DNA of 36,732 nt from contig JAFRFB010000010.1 of assembly GCA_017434555.1 (NCBI GenBank), forward strand, positions 1-36,732, in the 5' to 3' direction. The DNA comes from Methanobrevibacter sp. Lineage in GTDB: Archaea > Methanobacteriota > Methanobacteria > Methanobacteriales > Methanobacteriaceae. A program made the position numbers and the translations under genes. Shown here piece by piece: positions 17,091 through 26,399 of this stretch. The notes under the pieces are model-generated. The model worked only from the letters and a program-made list of their open reading frames with translations. It ran no database searches and was not told the DNA's origin. Each line of letters opens with the position of its first letter. The first letter of the stretch is position 1.

Positions 17091-18692
17091 TTAACCTTCT
17101 CTTTTAAGCATATCTTCTTTTTCGTCTGGCGTGAGTTGTTCAACGATATCTTCAGGAGTACCGATATCCAATAATTTTCCTCCTCTCATTAAAGCAGCTC
17201 TGTCACAGACATCTAAAACAAAGTCCATATCGTGAGAAATGATAATGAAAGTTTGTTCTAATTCTGCACGTGCTTTCAAGATTGAATCTGTAACAACTAC
17301 ACGGGTAATAGGATCCATTGTTCCTGTAGGTTCATCCAATACAATAAGTTTAGGTTCTTTAATCAATACCTGTGCAAGAGCAACCCTGTGCTTTTCTCCT
17401 ACACTTAACTCATCAGGATACTTTTCCAAAATGGATGCAGCAGTAGAATCATCAAAACCTACAGTAGTCAATGCATGAATAGCTTTGATTTTACCGAATT
17501 CTGCAGGTAAATCCAAACTGATAGCATCTGTTAAGTTACCTAAAATATCCCTATGTGGATATAAAGAGTATTCTTGGTGTAATAATCCTATATATGGCAT
17601 GATACGTCCACGGTTAAGAGGACCTACTTTTGTCATGTCAATCCATTCATCACCAAGTTTGATTTTAATGTCACCGCTACTCGGTTCGGTTAATCCCATC
17701 AACATTCTTGTTGTTGTGGTTTTACCGGATCCGCTTAAACCTACTATACCGAAGATTTCTTCTTTATTAATAGTTAATGTAACGCCGTCAACAGCTTTAA
17801 TAACTCCTCTTTCAATGGAGTAGTAATGTTTTTTAACGTCTTCCAATACAACTTCAGGTTCACCGAATTCAGGAATTTCAGGTTTTTCCGGAACAGGAAC
17901 AGTTGCCATGAAGTTATCAACGACAGTATGTGGCTCTCCTTCTTCTTTAATTTGACCGTCTTCAAGCCAGATTACCTTATCTGCAAGTTCTGTCATGACT
18001 TCCGGCCAGTGAGATGTAATGAGCATTGTGATTCCTTCATCCTTAACACCTTCTTTTAAGGTGTTGTGAAGTTTTACTGCAGTTTGTGGGTCTAAAGTAC
18101 CGGTCGGTTCATCTGCTAAAAAGAGCATTGGGTTTTTAGCGAGTTGTCTTGCAAGTACAACCCTCTGTTTTTCCCCACCACTTAAATCACGTGCGATATG
18201 AGTAATACGATGGTTCATCTGAACCATTTCCAATAATTCTAAAGATTTGTAAAGGCCTTCTTCATAAGGTAAGCGGTCACCTATAGCCCTCATTACATTT
18301 TCAATAACAGTTTCCTCATCATATAATGCGAAGTTACGTTGTAACATGATGGATATTCTTCTTCTGATAGCTGCGAATAATTTTCTATCACAGTTAAAGA
18401 AATCAACTTCCTGAACAGCCAATTCACAGCCGCAACTGCATTTTTCTCCATCGTGGGAAGGCGGTTCTATAGTCAAACAGTTAGGACATACTGCAACATT
18501 CATTAAGATTTTACCGGAATCCGGCCTATAATCTTTTGTTCCTCTGAGCATGTTGATTAAAACAGATTTTCCACTTCCACTACGTCCTAAAATACCTAAA
18601 GTCTCCCCTTCATCTATAGTTAAGTTAATATCCTTTAAAACATCCACATCATTAAAAGATTTTGTAATGTTTTTAAGAGTTATAAAATTCAT
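17091..18692 (-). CDS. atwA: Methyl-coenzyme M reductase activation component A2
   Basis: Component A2 is an ATP-binding protein required with other factors for ATP-dependent reductive activation of methyl-CoM reductase, the methane-forming enzyme. The protein has two ABC ATPase domains. The first has Walker A G-R-S-G-S-G-K-S (36-43), signature L-S-G-G-E-K-Q (170-176) and Walker B L-F-L-A-D-E-P. The second has G-L-S-G-S-G-K-T (318-325), signature L-S-V-G-E-K-H (429-435) and I-V-L-D-E-P. A cysteine cluster (Cys69, 72, 85, 87, 89) is inserted into the first domain, as in A2 proteins, and there are no membrane segments. GGTGAT stands five bases before the ATG. The 533 residues match the family. 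Confidence 0.93.
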   Translation of the reverse strand: MNFITLKNITKSFNDVDVLKDINLTIDEGETLGILGRSGSGKSVLINMLRGTKDYRPDSGKILMNVAVCPNCLTIEPPSHDGEKCSCGCELAVQEVDFFNCDRKLFAAIRRRISIMLQRNFALYDEETVIENVMRAIGDRLPYEEGLYKSLELLEMVQMNHRITHIARDLSGGEKQRVVLARQLAKNPMLFLADEPTGTLDPQTAVKLHNTLKEGVKDEGITMLITSHWPEVMTELADKVIWLEDGQIKEEGEPHTVVDNFMATVPVPEKPEIPEFGEPEVVLEDVKKHYYSIERGVIKAVDGVTLTINKEEIFGIVGLSGSGKTTTTRMLMGLTEPSSGDIKIKLGDEWIDMTKVGPLNRGRIMPYIGLLHQEYSLYPHRDILGNLTDAISLDLPAEFGKIKAIHALTTVGFDDSTAASILEKYPDELSVGEKHRVALAQVLIKEPKLIVLDEPTGTMDPITRVVVTDSILKARAELEQTFIIISHDMDFVLDVCDRAALMRGGKLLDIGTPEDIVEQLTPDEKEDMLKREG

Positions 18693-18754
18693 TGAACATC
18701 ACCTATTGTATATTATTAATAAATATAATCTTGAGTGTTAATAATATTTTTGAT

Positions 18755-19465
18755 TTAAAAATTAGAAATGCTAAAATTTAACGTTCCGGAAATTACGGCC
18801 CTGGCTATTGAAAAGCCGAAAACACCGCATTGATACATTTTTCTTATTTTTTCTGTAGAATCGATTGAATTGTTGCCGATGACTTTAATATCAGTATTTT
18901 CACAGATATTTTCAAGTAATTTCCAGTCAGCATCGAAAACATTCGGGTCCATCGCATCGAGATGCAAGTAATCGGCACCGGCAGCTTCTATTGTTTTTGC
19001 AGTTTCAAGAGTGTCTATTCCTTCAACATTTGCCCGAATCTTTACAGACACTTCGCTTTTTGAATTATCAACAATTTGGGAGATGTAATCATGTAAATCA
19101 GGTCTTTTTAACATCTCCTGACCGCATCCGATATTGACTATTTCTTCTTGACGGCAATGACAGTTTATTTCTATAATATCCAGGTTCTTGATTTGAGAAG
19201 CTTCAATTATCGGTTCGGGAGTTGTTGATCGTACATTTGCACTGACGCGCACTTCCGGATGGGTTTTTTTAATCAGATTTACTTCATTTTCTATATGAGG
19301 AATGATTTCATCAAGTTCAAAGTGAAATTCCTTTCTTCCCCTTTCGATTATTTTTAAAGACGCTTCAATAGTCTTTTCATCAAGGCTGTATCCGCCTAAA
19401 GTAACTACATCAAATCCGTATGGAATAACTTTATTTAAAAATTCTGCATCTGTTATTCCGGCCAT
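18755..19465 (-). CDS. Dus-like TIM-barrel protein (archaeal nifR3-related)
   Basis: The sequence resembles the archaeal branch of the dihydrouridine-synthase/dihydroorotate-dehydrogenase FMN barrel: M-A-G-I-T-D at the start, I-N-C-H-C-R-Q in the middle, S-V-K-I-R-A-N and a C-terminal phosphate-binding region (V-I-G-N-N-S-I). The real N-terminus is probably longer. The codons just before this ATG read V-V-A-P, completing the Dus motif A-P-M-A-G-I-T-D, and are preceded by AAA and ATA and then a stop. No ATG, GTG or TTG is in frame there, whereas a GAGGGGG element overlapping the arfA stop sits 8-11 bases before the ATA (19483-19481). Initiation at ATA is thus possible. The substrate is unknown, since these proteins lack parts of true Dus enzymes. 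Confidence 0.75.
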   Translation of the reverse strand: MAGITDAEFLNKVIPYGFDVVTLGGYSLDEKTIEASLKIIERGRKEFHFELDEIIPHIENEVNLIKKTHPEVRVSANVRSTTPEPIIEASQIKNLDIIEINCHCRQEEIVNIGCGQEMLKRPDLHDYISQIVDNSKSEVSVKIRANVEGIDTLETAKTIEAAGADYLHLDAMDPNVFDADWKLLENICENTDIKVIGNNSIDSTEKIRKMYQCGVFGFSIARAVISGTLNFSISNF

Positions 19466-19496
19466 TGGTGCAACTACTTTTATTTAAAAAACCCCC

Positions 19497-20258
19497 TCAG
19501 TATTCTTTTTCAATAACCCATGTCCAAGGTTCGTTGTCACGGTCACGGATTTCTTCAAGACCAATATCTGCCATGTAAGCTGCATCTTCTGCATTTTTGC
19601 CTCTTCCGATTCCAGCTTTAAGGCCGATTCCGATTTCCTCATCGATTTCAACCAAAATTTCTTTGATTTCCTCTTCGCTTAATCCGTTACATGGGGACAT
19701 GAAGTTATCTCCACCGATGAAGAATAACAATGCTCCTTTTTTAATCAGTTTGGTCATCAAGTAGTGCTGAGCCTTGTTAACCATGAAACTTGTATCAAAA
19801 GCAGATTCGATATCGGTTAATGTTTCGGTTACGCTGTTGATGTCTATGTGTGCTGCCTGAACGAAACTGTCCTCTTCTGAAACCAAACTGTCAATAGCTA
19901 AAATCTCTTTTCTTTGAGATGATTGTGCTCCCCCTTCTTTTTGAAGAGCTATTGTAGCTAATCTTTGAGCTTCGTGAGGAGTTTCTGCTGCACCTACACC
20001 CATACTTATTGTGATTGGGTATCTGTTTCTGATTGATCTTTGAATTCTTAAATGGTCTTCTTCATCCAAACCATTTGAGATGGCAAGCAAATTGTCGAAT
20101 CTTGTAAAGAAAACCAAACCCTTCTTATTACCGAAGTGGTTGTTTAAGTCTGCAAATAAACTTGCCTGCAACATTTGTAAATCTGATTCTGTACGAGGTC
20201 TTGGAGTAACAGTCCAAGGACCATAATTATCAATTTGTATCAACGTCATTTGTATCAT
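19497..20258 (-). CDS. arfA: GTP cyclohydrolase III (ArfA)
   Basis: ArfA opens GTP to 2-amino-5-formylamino-6-ribosylamino-4(3H)-pyrimidinone 5'-phosphate, the first archaeal step to riboflavin and the deazaflavin F420. The protein has two nucleotide-cyclase-like ferredoxin folds. F-F-T-R-F-D-N-L (repeat 1) and F-F-I-G-G-D-N-F (repeat 2) hold metal-binding Asp residues. S-M-G-V-G and K-A-G-I-G-R-G close each half. I start at ATG 20258 (253 residues, [13 protein letters not shown]) because GGCGGT lies six bases upstream and the family begins there; a longer frame to 20288 runs into cofD. Neighbours cofD and cofE act later in the same F420 pathway. Confidence 0.94.
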   Translation of the reverse strand: MIQMTLIQIDNYGPWTVTPRPRTESDLQMLQASLFADLNNHFGNKKGLVFFTRFDNLLAISNGLDEEDHLRIQRSIRNRYPITISMGVGAAETPHEAQRLATIALQKEGGAQSSQRKEILAIDSLVSEEDSFVQAAHIDINSVTETLTDIESAFDTSFMVNKAQHYLMTKLIKKGALLFFIGGDNFMSPCNGLSEEEIKEILVEIDEEIGIGLKAGIGRGKNAEDAAYMADIGLEEIRDRDNEPWTWVIEKEY

Positions 20259-20271
20259 TACATTACCGCCT

Positions 20272-21180
20272 TCATTGTAGGATGCCATCTAAAATTATTT
20301 CGGCTAAATTAATTTTGGCATCTAGATTATTCATAATAGTATTTGTAATTATTACTTTATTAATAATTTTGCCTAAATCTTTTTCTAAATTTTCATCTTT
20401 ATCATCGATTACCATGATATCCAGGAAATCCTTATACAATTCTGCAACTCCAAGGGAGGAGACTTCAATTCCCAAAGCCTTCATAAACTTGGATGCCGGT
20501 CCTGAAACGGAATCGTTTCCGATTATTGGAGAAACTGCAATCACACAGGTATCTTTTAAGGCCTCTTTTACGCCTTCAAGTGAAATTATAGGTAGTATTG
20601 ATGTTATCGGATTTGAAGGTCCGATTATTACTGCATCTGATTTTTTAATAGTATCGATTACGCCTTCTGCAGGTGAAACCTCTGAAAATACAACATCTAA
20701 AACTTCAGGTTCTGAGGCATGCTTTATTAAAAAATCATGAAAATCCAACTCACCGATATCTGTGATGATTTTAATCTCTGAATTTTCATTGCTCATCGGA
20801 ATGATTTTGGATTCGATTCCCATTTGTCTTCTTTGAATGTCAACACTTTCCTCAAGTGAATAATCCTGCATCAGCATAGTTTTCTGTATTTTGGTGGCTC
20901 TGTCGATATCTCCAATTCTTAAAAGCTCCGGAGATGATAATTCAGCAAGCCTTTCATTGGTAACGAAGGTATCGTTTTTAACGCCGTACCATGTCTCGTC
21001 ATTTATCATGTCAGCCATGGTGTATAGGACTGTATCGATGTCTGCAGATACATAAACACCTGAAAAATAATCGTTTTCTAAAGTATTGACAATAATAGAC
21101 AAATCCTTTGAATCAACAATCTCTTTTATTCCCTGAAGTAGTTTTGGAGTACCTGTGCCTCCGGATAAAACAGTAATCAT
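20272..21180 (-). CDS. cofD: 2-phospho-L-lactate transferase (CofD)
   Basis: CofD transfers a phospholactyl group from lactyl-2-diphospho-5'-guanosine to the deazaflavin Fo, producing F420-0. The N-terminal nucleotide motif [13 protein letters not shown] (5-17), D-T-V-L-Y-T, R-L-A-E-L-S (residue ~75) and G-P-S-N-P-I-T-S-I (about 194-202) are all family hallmarks. The 302 residues match archaeal CofD. It lies five bases downstream of the cofE stop, and a GGAAATAG stretch overlapping that stop may serve as its ribosome binding site. It probably shares a transcript with cofE and arfA. Confidence 0.95.
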   Translation of the reverse strand: MITVLSGGTGTPKLLQGIKEIVDSKDLSIIVNTLENDYFSGVYVSADIDTVLYTMADMINDETWYGVKNDTFVTNERLAELSSPELLRIGDIDRATKIQKTMLMQDYSLEESVDIQRRQMGIESKIIPMSNENSEIKIITDIGELDFHDFLIKHASEPEVLDVVFSEVSPAEGVIDTIKKSDAVIIGPSNPITSILPIISLEGVKEALKDTCVIAVSPIIGNDSVSGPASKFMKALGIEVSSLGVAELYKDFLDIMVIDDKDENLEKDLGKIINKVIITNTIMNNLDAKINLAEIILDGILQ

Positions 21181-21185
21181 AATAT

Positions 21186-21950
21186 CTATTTCCTAAATAC
21201 ATCAAATTCTTTCGGCATAAGCAATGGCTTAATGCTTGAATCCTTATCTCTAAGCTGTGTAAAAGCAGCGAATCCTGAAACTATTACAACCGGAAGGCCT
21301 TCATCAGCCTGACCCATAATGAGTGAAGCGGCACTTGCCATTTCATCTGCAGTTGCAATTTCTGTGGTTTCAAGTTCACGGCCATACAAGTCCATTTCAC
21401 CGACCCGAGTCCATAATGGGGAAATTCCACTGCATCCTATTGCAGTTCCAATAGCACCGAATCTGAAAGCTCTGCCCTGTGTGTCAGTTATTATAACTGC
21501 CAGATCTTTTTCAAATTCAGATTCCAAAAATTCCCTGATATTTTTTGCAGATTCATCAGGATTTTCAGGAACAGGAGTTGCAAGACCATCTTCAACATTG
21601 GATTCATCAATAGCTGCGTTTGCAGTGACAAAACCATGTTTGGTTTCCGTAATTATAAAATTAGGGCCGATTCTTACAACCTCATTTGAATTTTGTAAAA
21701 TTACTTCAACAAGTTTAGGGTCCTTTTTACAGATTTGAGCTATTTCAATTGCTTCATCGGAGGGCTCGACATCATCTAGTCTGATAATGTTACCTTCGGC
21801 CTTTGAAATCAATGTCTCGGCGATTAATATAATGTCACCATCATTTAAATCATAATCTGAGTTTAAAACAGCCTCTTTAATAATATTTCCAATGTCATCT
21901 CCCGCTTTAACTAAAGGAATACCCTTTAAGCCAATTAATTTAATTTCCAT
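21186..21950 (-). CDS. cofE: Coenzyme F420-0:L-glutamate ligase (CofE)
   Basis: CofE adds one or more glutamates to F420-0 using GTP and a divalent metal, giving F420-1 and F420-2. Diagnostic segments are [11 protein letters not shown] (44-54), the [16 protein letters not shown] region, [17 protein letters not shown] (about 156-172) and the later A-D-E-M-A-S-A-A. At 254 residues it is the archaeal single-domain form, without the nitroreductase-like C-terminal domain of actinobacterial FbiB. The gene sits immediately before cofD, so the last two steps of F420 synthesis are coupled. Confidence 0.95.
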   Translation of the reverse strand: MEIKLIGLKGIPLVKAGDDIGNIIKEAVLNSDYDLNDGDIILIAETLISKAEGNIIRLDDVEPSDEAIEIAQICKKDPKLVEVILQNSNEVVRIGPNFIITETKHGFVTANAAIDESNVEDGLATPVPENPDESAKNIREFLESEFEKDLAVIITDTQGRAFRFGAIGTAIGCSGISPLWTRVGEMDLYGRELETTEIATADEMASAASLIMGQADEGLPVVIVSGFAAFTQLRDKDSSIKPLLMPKEFDVFRK

Positions 21951-21975
21951 AGTATCATCTTAAAAAATAAAAAAA

Positions 21976-22602
21976 TTATGGATTATAGACATCTATTGTC
22001 CATTCTCCATCAAAAACAGTAGCACAAGAAGTTACCGGTTTTTCATAATCGGCAAAAGTGCCCTCATCAAAAATAAATTTCGCAGCTTCACTTGAAGTTT
22101 TAGCGTCAAAATCAACCGGATCAGGTACCTGACTACCGTATGTTGATATGAAAGCCGCTTCTCCATAAGGCACTTCTTCAACCAGCAATTTTTTATCACT
22201 GACAATTCCAATGAAACACTCGTATTCATCCTCTTTATCTGAAGACGTTACAACACCAGCAATTCTTGGAGTATTATAATCATCTTTTTCATAATCCATT
22301 GTAAGCAATGAATATGCCAACGCATCTTTAATGTTCATTCCCAAAGCGATTTTATCGGCAATCACATCGGTATGAGAACCGTTTGATATGATTGCTGTAT
22401 CGCCAACAATCTGAAGACTGTTATATGCGATATAGGTATTTTTATAAATATCCTTTTCAAAACCTTCCTTTGGAACAACGGCCGCTCTGGTATCGAATCC
22501 CTGACATTGCCTGTTTGGAAATGACCTGCTTGATACCCTGTATGCAGCAAATGGCTTTCCATCACTATTCATTCCAACTGATAATATCCTCCCAGTATAC
22601 AT
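21976..22602 (-). CDS. purO: Archaeal IMP cyclohydrolase (PurO)
   Basis: PurO closes the ring of FAICAR to form IMP, the last step of purine synthesis in many methanogens, replacing the bacterial PurH cyclohydrolase domain. The N-terminus [10 protein letters not shown], then [19 protein letters not shown] and T-P-R-I-A-G-V are typical, and the 208 residues match the family. The gene lies 25 bases before cofE in the direction of transcription and after exbD, so it probably belongs to a long minus-strand transcript. GTP from this pathway feeds arfA next door. Confidence 0.94.
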   Translation of the reverse strand: MYTGRILSVGMNSDGKPFAAYRVSSRSFPNRQCQGFDTRAAVVPKEGFEKDIYKNTYIAYNSLQIVGDTAIISNGSHTDVIADKIALGMNIKDALAYSLLTMDYEKDDYNTPRIAGVVTSSDKEDEYECFIGIVSDKKLLVEEVPYGEAAFISTYGSQVPDPVDFDAKTSSEAAKFIFDEGTFADYEKPVTSCATVFDGEWTIDVYNP

Positions 22603-22617
22603 ACAATCTCTCCTAAA

Positions 22618-23028
22618 TTAGGTTTTTGGACGTTGAACAGCTTTATCCGGACTAATGCCATCAGGAGTAACGATAACAATCTCTCCCGGCCTAATCGATA
22701 CTTGTCCTTCATCCATAACTCGCGCCTGAACTCCTATAGCACCGTTTGCAATGGCGTCTGATCTGTCGACACCGTTAACGGTTACCTTGTGGAGATTGGC
22801 AACAGGCACAATATAATACTCGGCGTTACCTGAAGTGTCAGTCACATTCGGCTTACCTGTAGCGCCACTGTCTGTAGCGTCCATCGGTGAGTCGACAGCT
22901 GAAAAATTACTGGTAACGACTAGAAAAATCATTATTGTAAATAAAATATCAATAAATGGAACTAGATTAATGTTCGGTTTCTGGTCATGCAAAAACCTTT
23001 TTTTATATGATTTAACGTCAATTGCCAT
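22618..23028 (-). CDS. ExbD/TolR-family proton-channel subunit
   Basis: The protein has the ExbD plan: a short cytoplasmic N-terminus, one membrane helix with the essential proton-carrying aspartate (V-P-F-I-D-I-L-F-T-I-M-I-F-L-V-V, about residues 23-38) and an external domain of about 95 residues. The outer part starts with a Ser/Thr/Asp-rich linker and shows V-T-V-N-G-V and V-S-I-R-P-G-E-I-V-I-V strands like ExbD. I start at ATG 23028, which has a weak GTGGT before it; a GTG abutting the exbB stop (23037) would add three residues. It is paired with exbB. No TonB-like or Tol-Pal gene is in the window, and Methanobacteriales lack an outer membrane, so the partner that receives the force is unknown. 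Confidence 0.86.
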   Translation of the reverse strand: MAIDVKSYKKRFLHDQKPNINLVPFIDILFTIMIFLVVTSNFSAVDSPMDATDSGATGKPNVTDTSGNAEYYIVPVANLHKVTVNGVDRSDAIANGAIGVQARVMDEGQVSIRPGEIVIVTPDGISPDKAVQRPKT

Positions 23029-23037
23029 ATTAACCAC

Positions 23038-23877
23038 TTATTGTCTTAATTTACTCTCTGTAATTTCTGCATTCACATTACATTTCTCTAAAATAATGTT
23101 GGAAATACTTTTGTCCAACATACTCGGTTTAAACGAAACCTTGATATTTGCATAAGGGTCTGAAATCAGTCTTGTATTTACAACACCCTCCGCTTCCTGA
23201 AGTGCCGCAACAGCACATTCAACATTAGCTTCCACTCTCACTTTTACAACAGCGAATCCCCAGTTGGTCATTTTTGTAGCAAGTTCGATTTTATCCATTT
23301 CCACTTCAATAAGTCCTTGAATATAAGTATAAATTGGTAAAAGAACAATAACAACAAGAAGACCCATGATTGTAGTGGTAAGTGCTACATAAATACCTTC
23401 AGCCATTGCAGCTGAATTAGGATTAACACCTAATGACTTGAATGTCATCCAGATACCGATAACGGTACCGATTAATCCAATAAAAGGAGCAAGTTCAGTA
23501 ATAGTTTTGATGGTGTTTAAACCTTTAGTCATTTTAGCGACTTCAACAATGAAAATCTGTTCCATACTTTCCTCAACTTCTGTCTTGTTTTTATAACCTA
23601 TCTTTAAAGTTTCAGAAATAATACGGGAAACAGGATTTTTAAATCGGTTGATCTGTTTTAAAGCTTCAACAGCACCTCCCCTTTCCATAGAGGCGGTTAC
23701 GACACCGAAAATCTCGGTGGTATCAACACGACTAATTTTTCTAAGATATGCAATCTTTCTTAGGGCAATAATAAGACCATAGATACCTATGAAAAGAATT
23801 ATATAAGTGATAACTCCTCCTTGGGTAAAAAGGTCCATTATCCCATCGAAGAATGGCGAAATATACTCTATAATCAT
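23038..23877 (-). CDS. MotA/TolQ/ExbB-family proton channel with extra C-terminal domain
   Basis: ExbB-type proteins form a pentamer around ExbD and turn proton flow into mechanical movement. Here the first helix is at about 15-37. After a cytoplasmic loop come the two conserved helices: A-P-F-I-G-L-I-G-T-V-I-G-I-W-M-T-F (about 129-145) and A-L-T-T-T-I-M-G-L-L-V-V-I (about 164-180). The typical family ends soon after, but this protein continues for about 80 residues in a predicted beta-alpha-beta-beta-alpha-beta pattern (V-V-K-V-R-V, helix, V-V-N-T-R-L, I-K-V-S-F, helix, V-N-A-E-I). I start at ATG 23877, with GAGGAT four bases upstream; an ATG at 23889 has no site. It abuts exbD. Confidence 0.87.
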   Translation of the reverse strand: MIIEYISPFFDGIMDLFTQGGVITYIILFIGIYGLIIALRKIAYLRKISRVDTTEIFGVVTASMERGGAVEALKQINRFKNPVSRIISETLKIGYKNKTEVEESMEQIFIVEVAKMTKGLNTIKTITELAPFIGLIGTVIGIWMTFKSLGVNPNSAAMAEGIYVALTTTIMGLLVVIVLLPIYTYIQGLIEVEMDKIELATKMTNWGFAVVKVRVEANVECAVAALQEAEGVVNTRLISDPYANIKVSFKPSMLDKSISNIILEKCNVNAEITESKLRQ

Positions 23878-24007
23878 ATTTATCCTCATTTAATTTATAT
23901 AAAATAATCTTTTATAAGATTAATATATTTGTTCATATACTTAAAAATAGCTATTTTGAATATCAAATAAGAGAAGTTAAATTATTTGATTTTTATATGA
24001 TAAAAAA

Positions 24008-24643
24008 TCAGATTAAAGTTGTCTGAACATCTTTCAGTTTTGCAACTGTTGACCAGGATTTTCGAACAAAACCGGGCATTTCATTGTATGTATAGTTTGA
24101 GAGGAATTTTTTGGTTGTAGGATCAGACGGATAACCTGAACCTATTCCCCCGACATCTTCAAAATATTTGTTGATTTCAGCTATTGCTTCATCTCTGGTA
24201 TGCTTTGCAATAATTGAAGCTGCACTTACTTCAATGTATTTGTCATCTGCCTTATGTTCGGCGGTAACGTCACATCCTGTTGCCCTTTTAAGTCTGTCCT
24301 CAAACCTTTGTGGCTTGACGTCAACTGCATCGACGATGGCCTTGTCAAAATCAAGCTTTTCCAAAAGTTCCTGCATTCCCTTGCGCTCGATTTCATTTAA
24401 ATTGACACCCTTTGCTCTAAGCTCGTCAATGTCCTGGGCGGAGTATATCACCGTGTCATAATCAAACATTTTCTTGAGTTTGCGGGATAGGACTTCTCTT
24501 CTTTTTGGGGTTAATTTCTTTGAGTCCTTAACACCCATATTATCTAAAACAGCTTCTTTTCGTTTGTCAATAACAACGCCGGCAATAACTAGTGGGCCTA
24601 AAACAGAACCTCGCCCTGCCTCATCAATGCCTAAAATATTCAT
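24008..24643 (-). CDS. rnhB: Ribonuclease HII
   Basis: RNase HII cuts the RNA strand of RNA-DNA hybrids, removing misincorporated ribonucleotides and primers. The catalytic carboxylates are in place: Asp7 and Glu8 (G-I-D-E-A-G-R-G), the Asp in V-D-A-V-D-V and the Asp of A-D-D-K-Y-I-E-V-S-A-A-S-I-I-A-K. The tyrosine of the G-S-G-Y-P-S-D-P motif follows. I place the start at ATG 24643; a TTG nine bases upstream is possible, and neither has a clear ribosome binding site. The protein has 211 residues, typical for archaeal RNase HII. It lies between the exbB and mreB-like genes in the same direction, with 130 AT-rich bases before exbB. Confidence 0.95.
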   Translation of the reverse strand: MNILGIDEAGRGSVLGPLVIAGVVIDKRKEAVLDNMGVKDSKKLTPKRREVLSRKLKKMFDYDTVIYSAQDIDELRAKGVNLNEIERKGMQELLEKLDFDKAIVDAVDVKPQRFEDRLKRATGCDVTAEHKADDKYIEVSAASIIAKHTRDEAIAEINKYFEDVGGIGSGYPSDPTTKKFLSNYTYNEMPGFVRKSWSTVAKLKDVQTTLI

Positions 24644-24684
24644 ATTTATCAAAAAAAATTAAAAAAAGAAATAATTAATTAAAA

Positions 24685-25758
24685 TTATTTCATAGCTCTT
24701 AAACGTACTTCCGGTTCTAATGCAAGTGGTTCTGCTGCAACGATAGCAGTTCCTTTTGCAACAACGGTCATTGGATCGTCTGAGATTTCAATTGGAATGC
24801 CGATTTCATCGAAGATTCTTTCTTTAATACCTCTGAGTCTTGAACTTCCTCCAACTGCAACAGCGTTGTTGTATACACCCATCATTAATTCCGGAGATAA
24901 TCTTTCCAATATTACGTTTAAACCGTCAACAATGTCCTGCATGAACGGTTCAACTGCGTCTGCTACAAGCATAGAGTCGATTACTACTTTTTTAGGTCTG
25001 TTAGTTTCTAGGGATTTTCCGATTACTTCAACACTTAAGTTTTCAAGCTGTTCTGAACAGTGGACCATACCAACTTCCATTTTTGCAGATTCTGCATCAT
25101 GAATACCAATTGCTACATCGTATTTTTCTGCTACGAGCTCTACTATTTTATTGTCGATGTCATCTCCACCGCATCTTACGGTTTCGATATCATTAATACC
25201 TCCAAGAGAAATGATTACAATATCAGTTGAACCTGCTCCGATATCAACAACCATTGTACCGTTTGGTTCAGCTATAGGAAGTCCAGCACCGATAGCTGCT
25301 GCGAGACCTTCACTGATTACAAGAATATTTTGTGCACCTGCTTTTCTTCCGATTTCTTCAGCAGCGTTTTTTTCTACTTCAGATGCATCACCAGGAATAC
25401 CAATAACGATTCTTCCAACGCTTTCTCCTTCATTGATACCAATTTGCATTGCTTTAATGAGTAAAGCCTGTGCCTGTACAACGTTTTCAATTACACCTTT
25501 TTTAAGTGGTCTTACTGCAAGAATATCTTCAGGAGTTCTTCCTAACATTTTTTTAGCTTCTTCACCGACAGCTAAAACTTCACTTGGATCGTCTTTTTTA
25601 ACTGCAACGACAGATGGAATTTGGTATAAATCAAATTTGTCACCTGACGGTTTGGCTATAACCGTGTTTAAAGTTCCTAAATCTATCCCTAAACTATTAC
25701 TAATAACTCTGGTATCGACAATTTCTTGTTCTTCCTCATCATTTCCGAAAATATTCAT
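24685..25758 (-). CDS. MreB-like actin-fold protein
   Basis: MreB is the actin homolog that guides wall growth in rod-shaped bacteria, and Methanobacteriales are among the few archaea carrying MreB-like proteins. The ATPase motifs are clear: phosphate-1 G-I-D-L-G-T-L-N-T (24-32), phosphate-2 V-V-D-I-G-A-G-S-T-D-I (170-180) and the adenosine motif A-V-G-G-S-S-R-L-R-G (about 300-309). MreB-specific blocks are also present (A-V-G-E-E-A-K-K-M-L-G-R-T-P, R-P-L-K-K-G-V-I, A-A-A-I-G-A-G-L-P-I). An acidic N-terminal tail (residues 5-15) replaces the amphipathic membrane helix of many bacterial MreBs. It is directly downstream of an unknown gene with a two-base gap. No MreC, MreD or RodA gene is here. 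Confidence 0.88.
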   Translation of the reverse strand: MNIFGNDEEEQEIVDTRVISNSLGIDLGTLNTVIAKPSGDKFDLYQIPSVVAVKKDDPSEVLAVGEEAKKMLGRTPEDILAVRPLKKGVIENVVQAQALLIKAMQIGINEGESVGRIVIGIPGDASEVEKNAAEEIGRKAGAQNILVISEGLAAAIGAGLPIAEPNGTMVVDIGAGSTDIVIISLGGINDIETVRCGGDDIDNKIVELVAEKYDVAIGIHDAESAKMEVGMVHCSEQLENLSVEVIGKSLETNRPKKVVIDSMLVADAVEPFMQDIVDGLNVILERLSPELMMGVYNNAVAVGGSSRLRGIKERIFDEIGIPIEISDDPMTVVAKGTAIVAAEPLALEPEVRLRAMK

Positions 25759-25760
25759 GA

Positions 25761-26399
25761 CTAATCCTCCGTTATAATATCTTTAAAATCTATAACAAAT
25801 ATTTTATTAGATGTAGCAATACTTTGAACCTTTTCAACGTCTTCATCATTTTCCACTGAAATGAGTATGGTTGACAAAACAACCTCATTTGCATTGTAAA
25901 ATGGTTTTAAAGCGGACTTAACGAAACGTGGCAGTTTAACATCATCATTAATTTCCACATCAATGAATCCCGTGGTCTGTGATTCCTGTAAAATCGCAAA
26001 TGGAATTCTTGATTTTTCAATGATGGAGACTGAGTCTCTTATTACATCATCGGGAGCGACAAACACCATCAATTTTGATCCTTCGTTAATGTAGAAGTGG
26101 GAAACTTTAATGTATGCCCCGCCTCTGGAAAGGCTGGTTCTTCCGAATTCCTCGATTCGTCTTGAATTACCATACAACATGATGAAATCAAATTTTTTGG
26201 ATAATTTGCCTTCAGTTAATGAAACATGTTCACGAAATAGAATTTTTACACTGTTCTTGGAGGCTATAGCCTTATAGGCTACATCGTCGATTAAATCGAC
26301 GTTACCTGCAATTATGCACCAAATATCATCATCGATTGACTTATCGTCTGAATTTATTCGTGCGGCCTGTCTAAGCATTCGTATATTATCTTCTATCAT
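25761..26399 (-). CDS. Unrecognised alpha/beta protein co-transcribed with the MreB-like gene
   Basis: I do not recognise this 212-residue protein. It is soluble, charged, without membrane helix or signal peptide, and alternates predicted strands and helices in two or three similar-looking stretches: I-W-C-I-I-A-G-N-V; F-D-F-I-M-L-Y-G-N; L-M-V-F-V-A-P-D-D; V-L-S-T-I-L-I-S-V; and I-F-V-I-D-F near the end. This suggests a Rossmann-like or phospholipase-D-like sandwich, but no catalytic motif is evident; a single R-R-I-E-E-F-G-R-T-S-L-S-R-G-G segment in the middle stands out as basic. Its stop is two bases from the mreB-like ATG, so the products are probably made together and may interact. A sensor, regulator or filament partner is conceivable. 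Confidence 0.7.
   Translation of the reverse strand: MIEDNIRMLRQAARINSDDKSIDDDIWCIIAGNVDLIDDVAYKAIASKNSVKILFREHVSLTEGKLSKKFDFIMLYGNSRRIEEFGRTSLSRGGAYIKVSHFYINEGSKLMVFVAPDDVIRDSVSIIEKSRIPFAILQESQTTGFIDVEINDDVKLPRFVKSALKPFYNANEVVLSTILISVENDEDVEKVQSIATSNKIFVIDFKDIITED

Noticed and set aside
25151-25777. Long plus-strand open frame of 208 codons opposite the mreB-like gene
   Set aside because: It is the antisense shadow of a well-supported ATPase gene. Its product is Ser/Thr/Pro/Ile-rich without domain signature, and no ribosome binding site precedes it.
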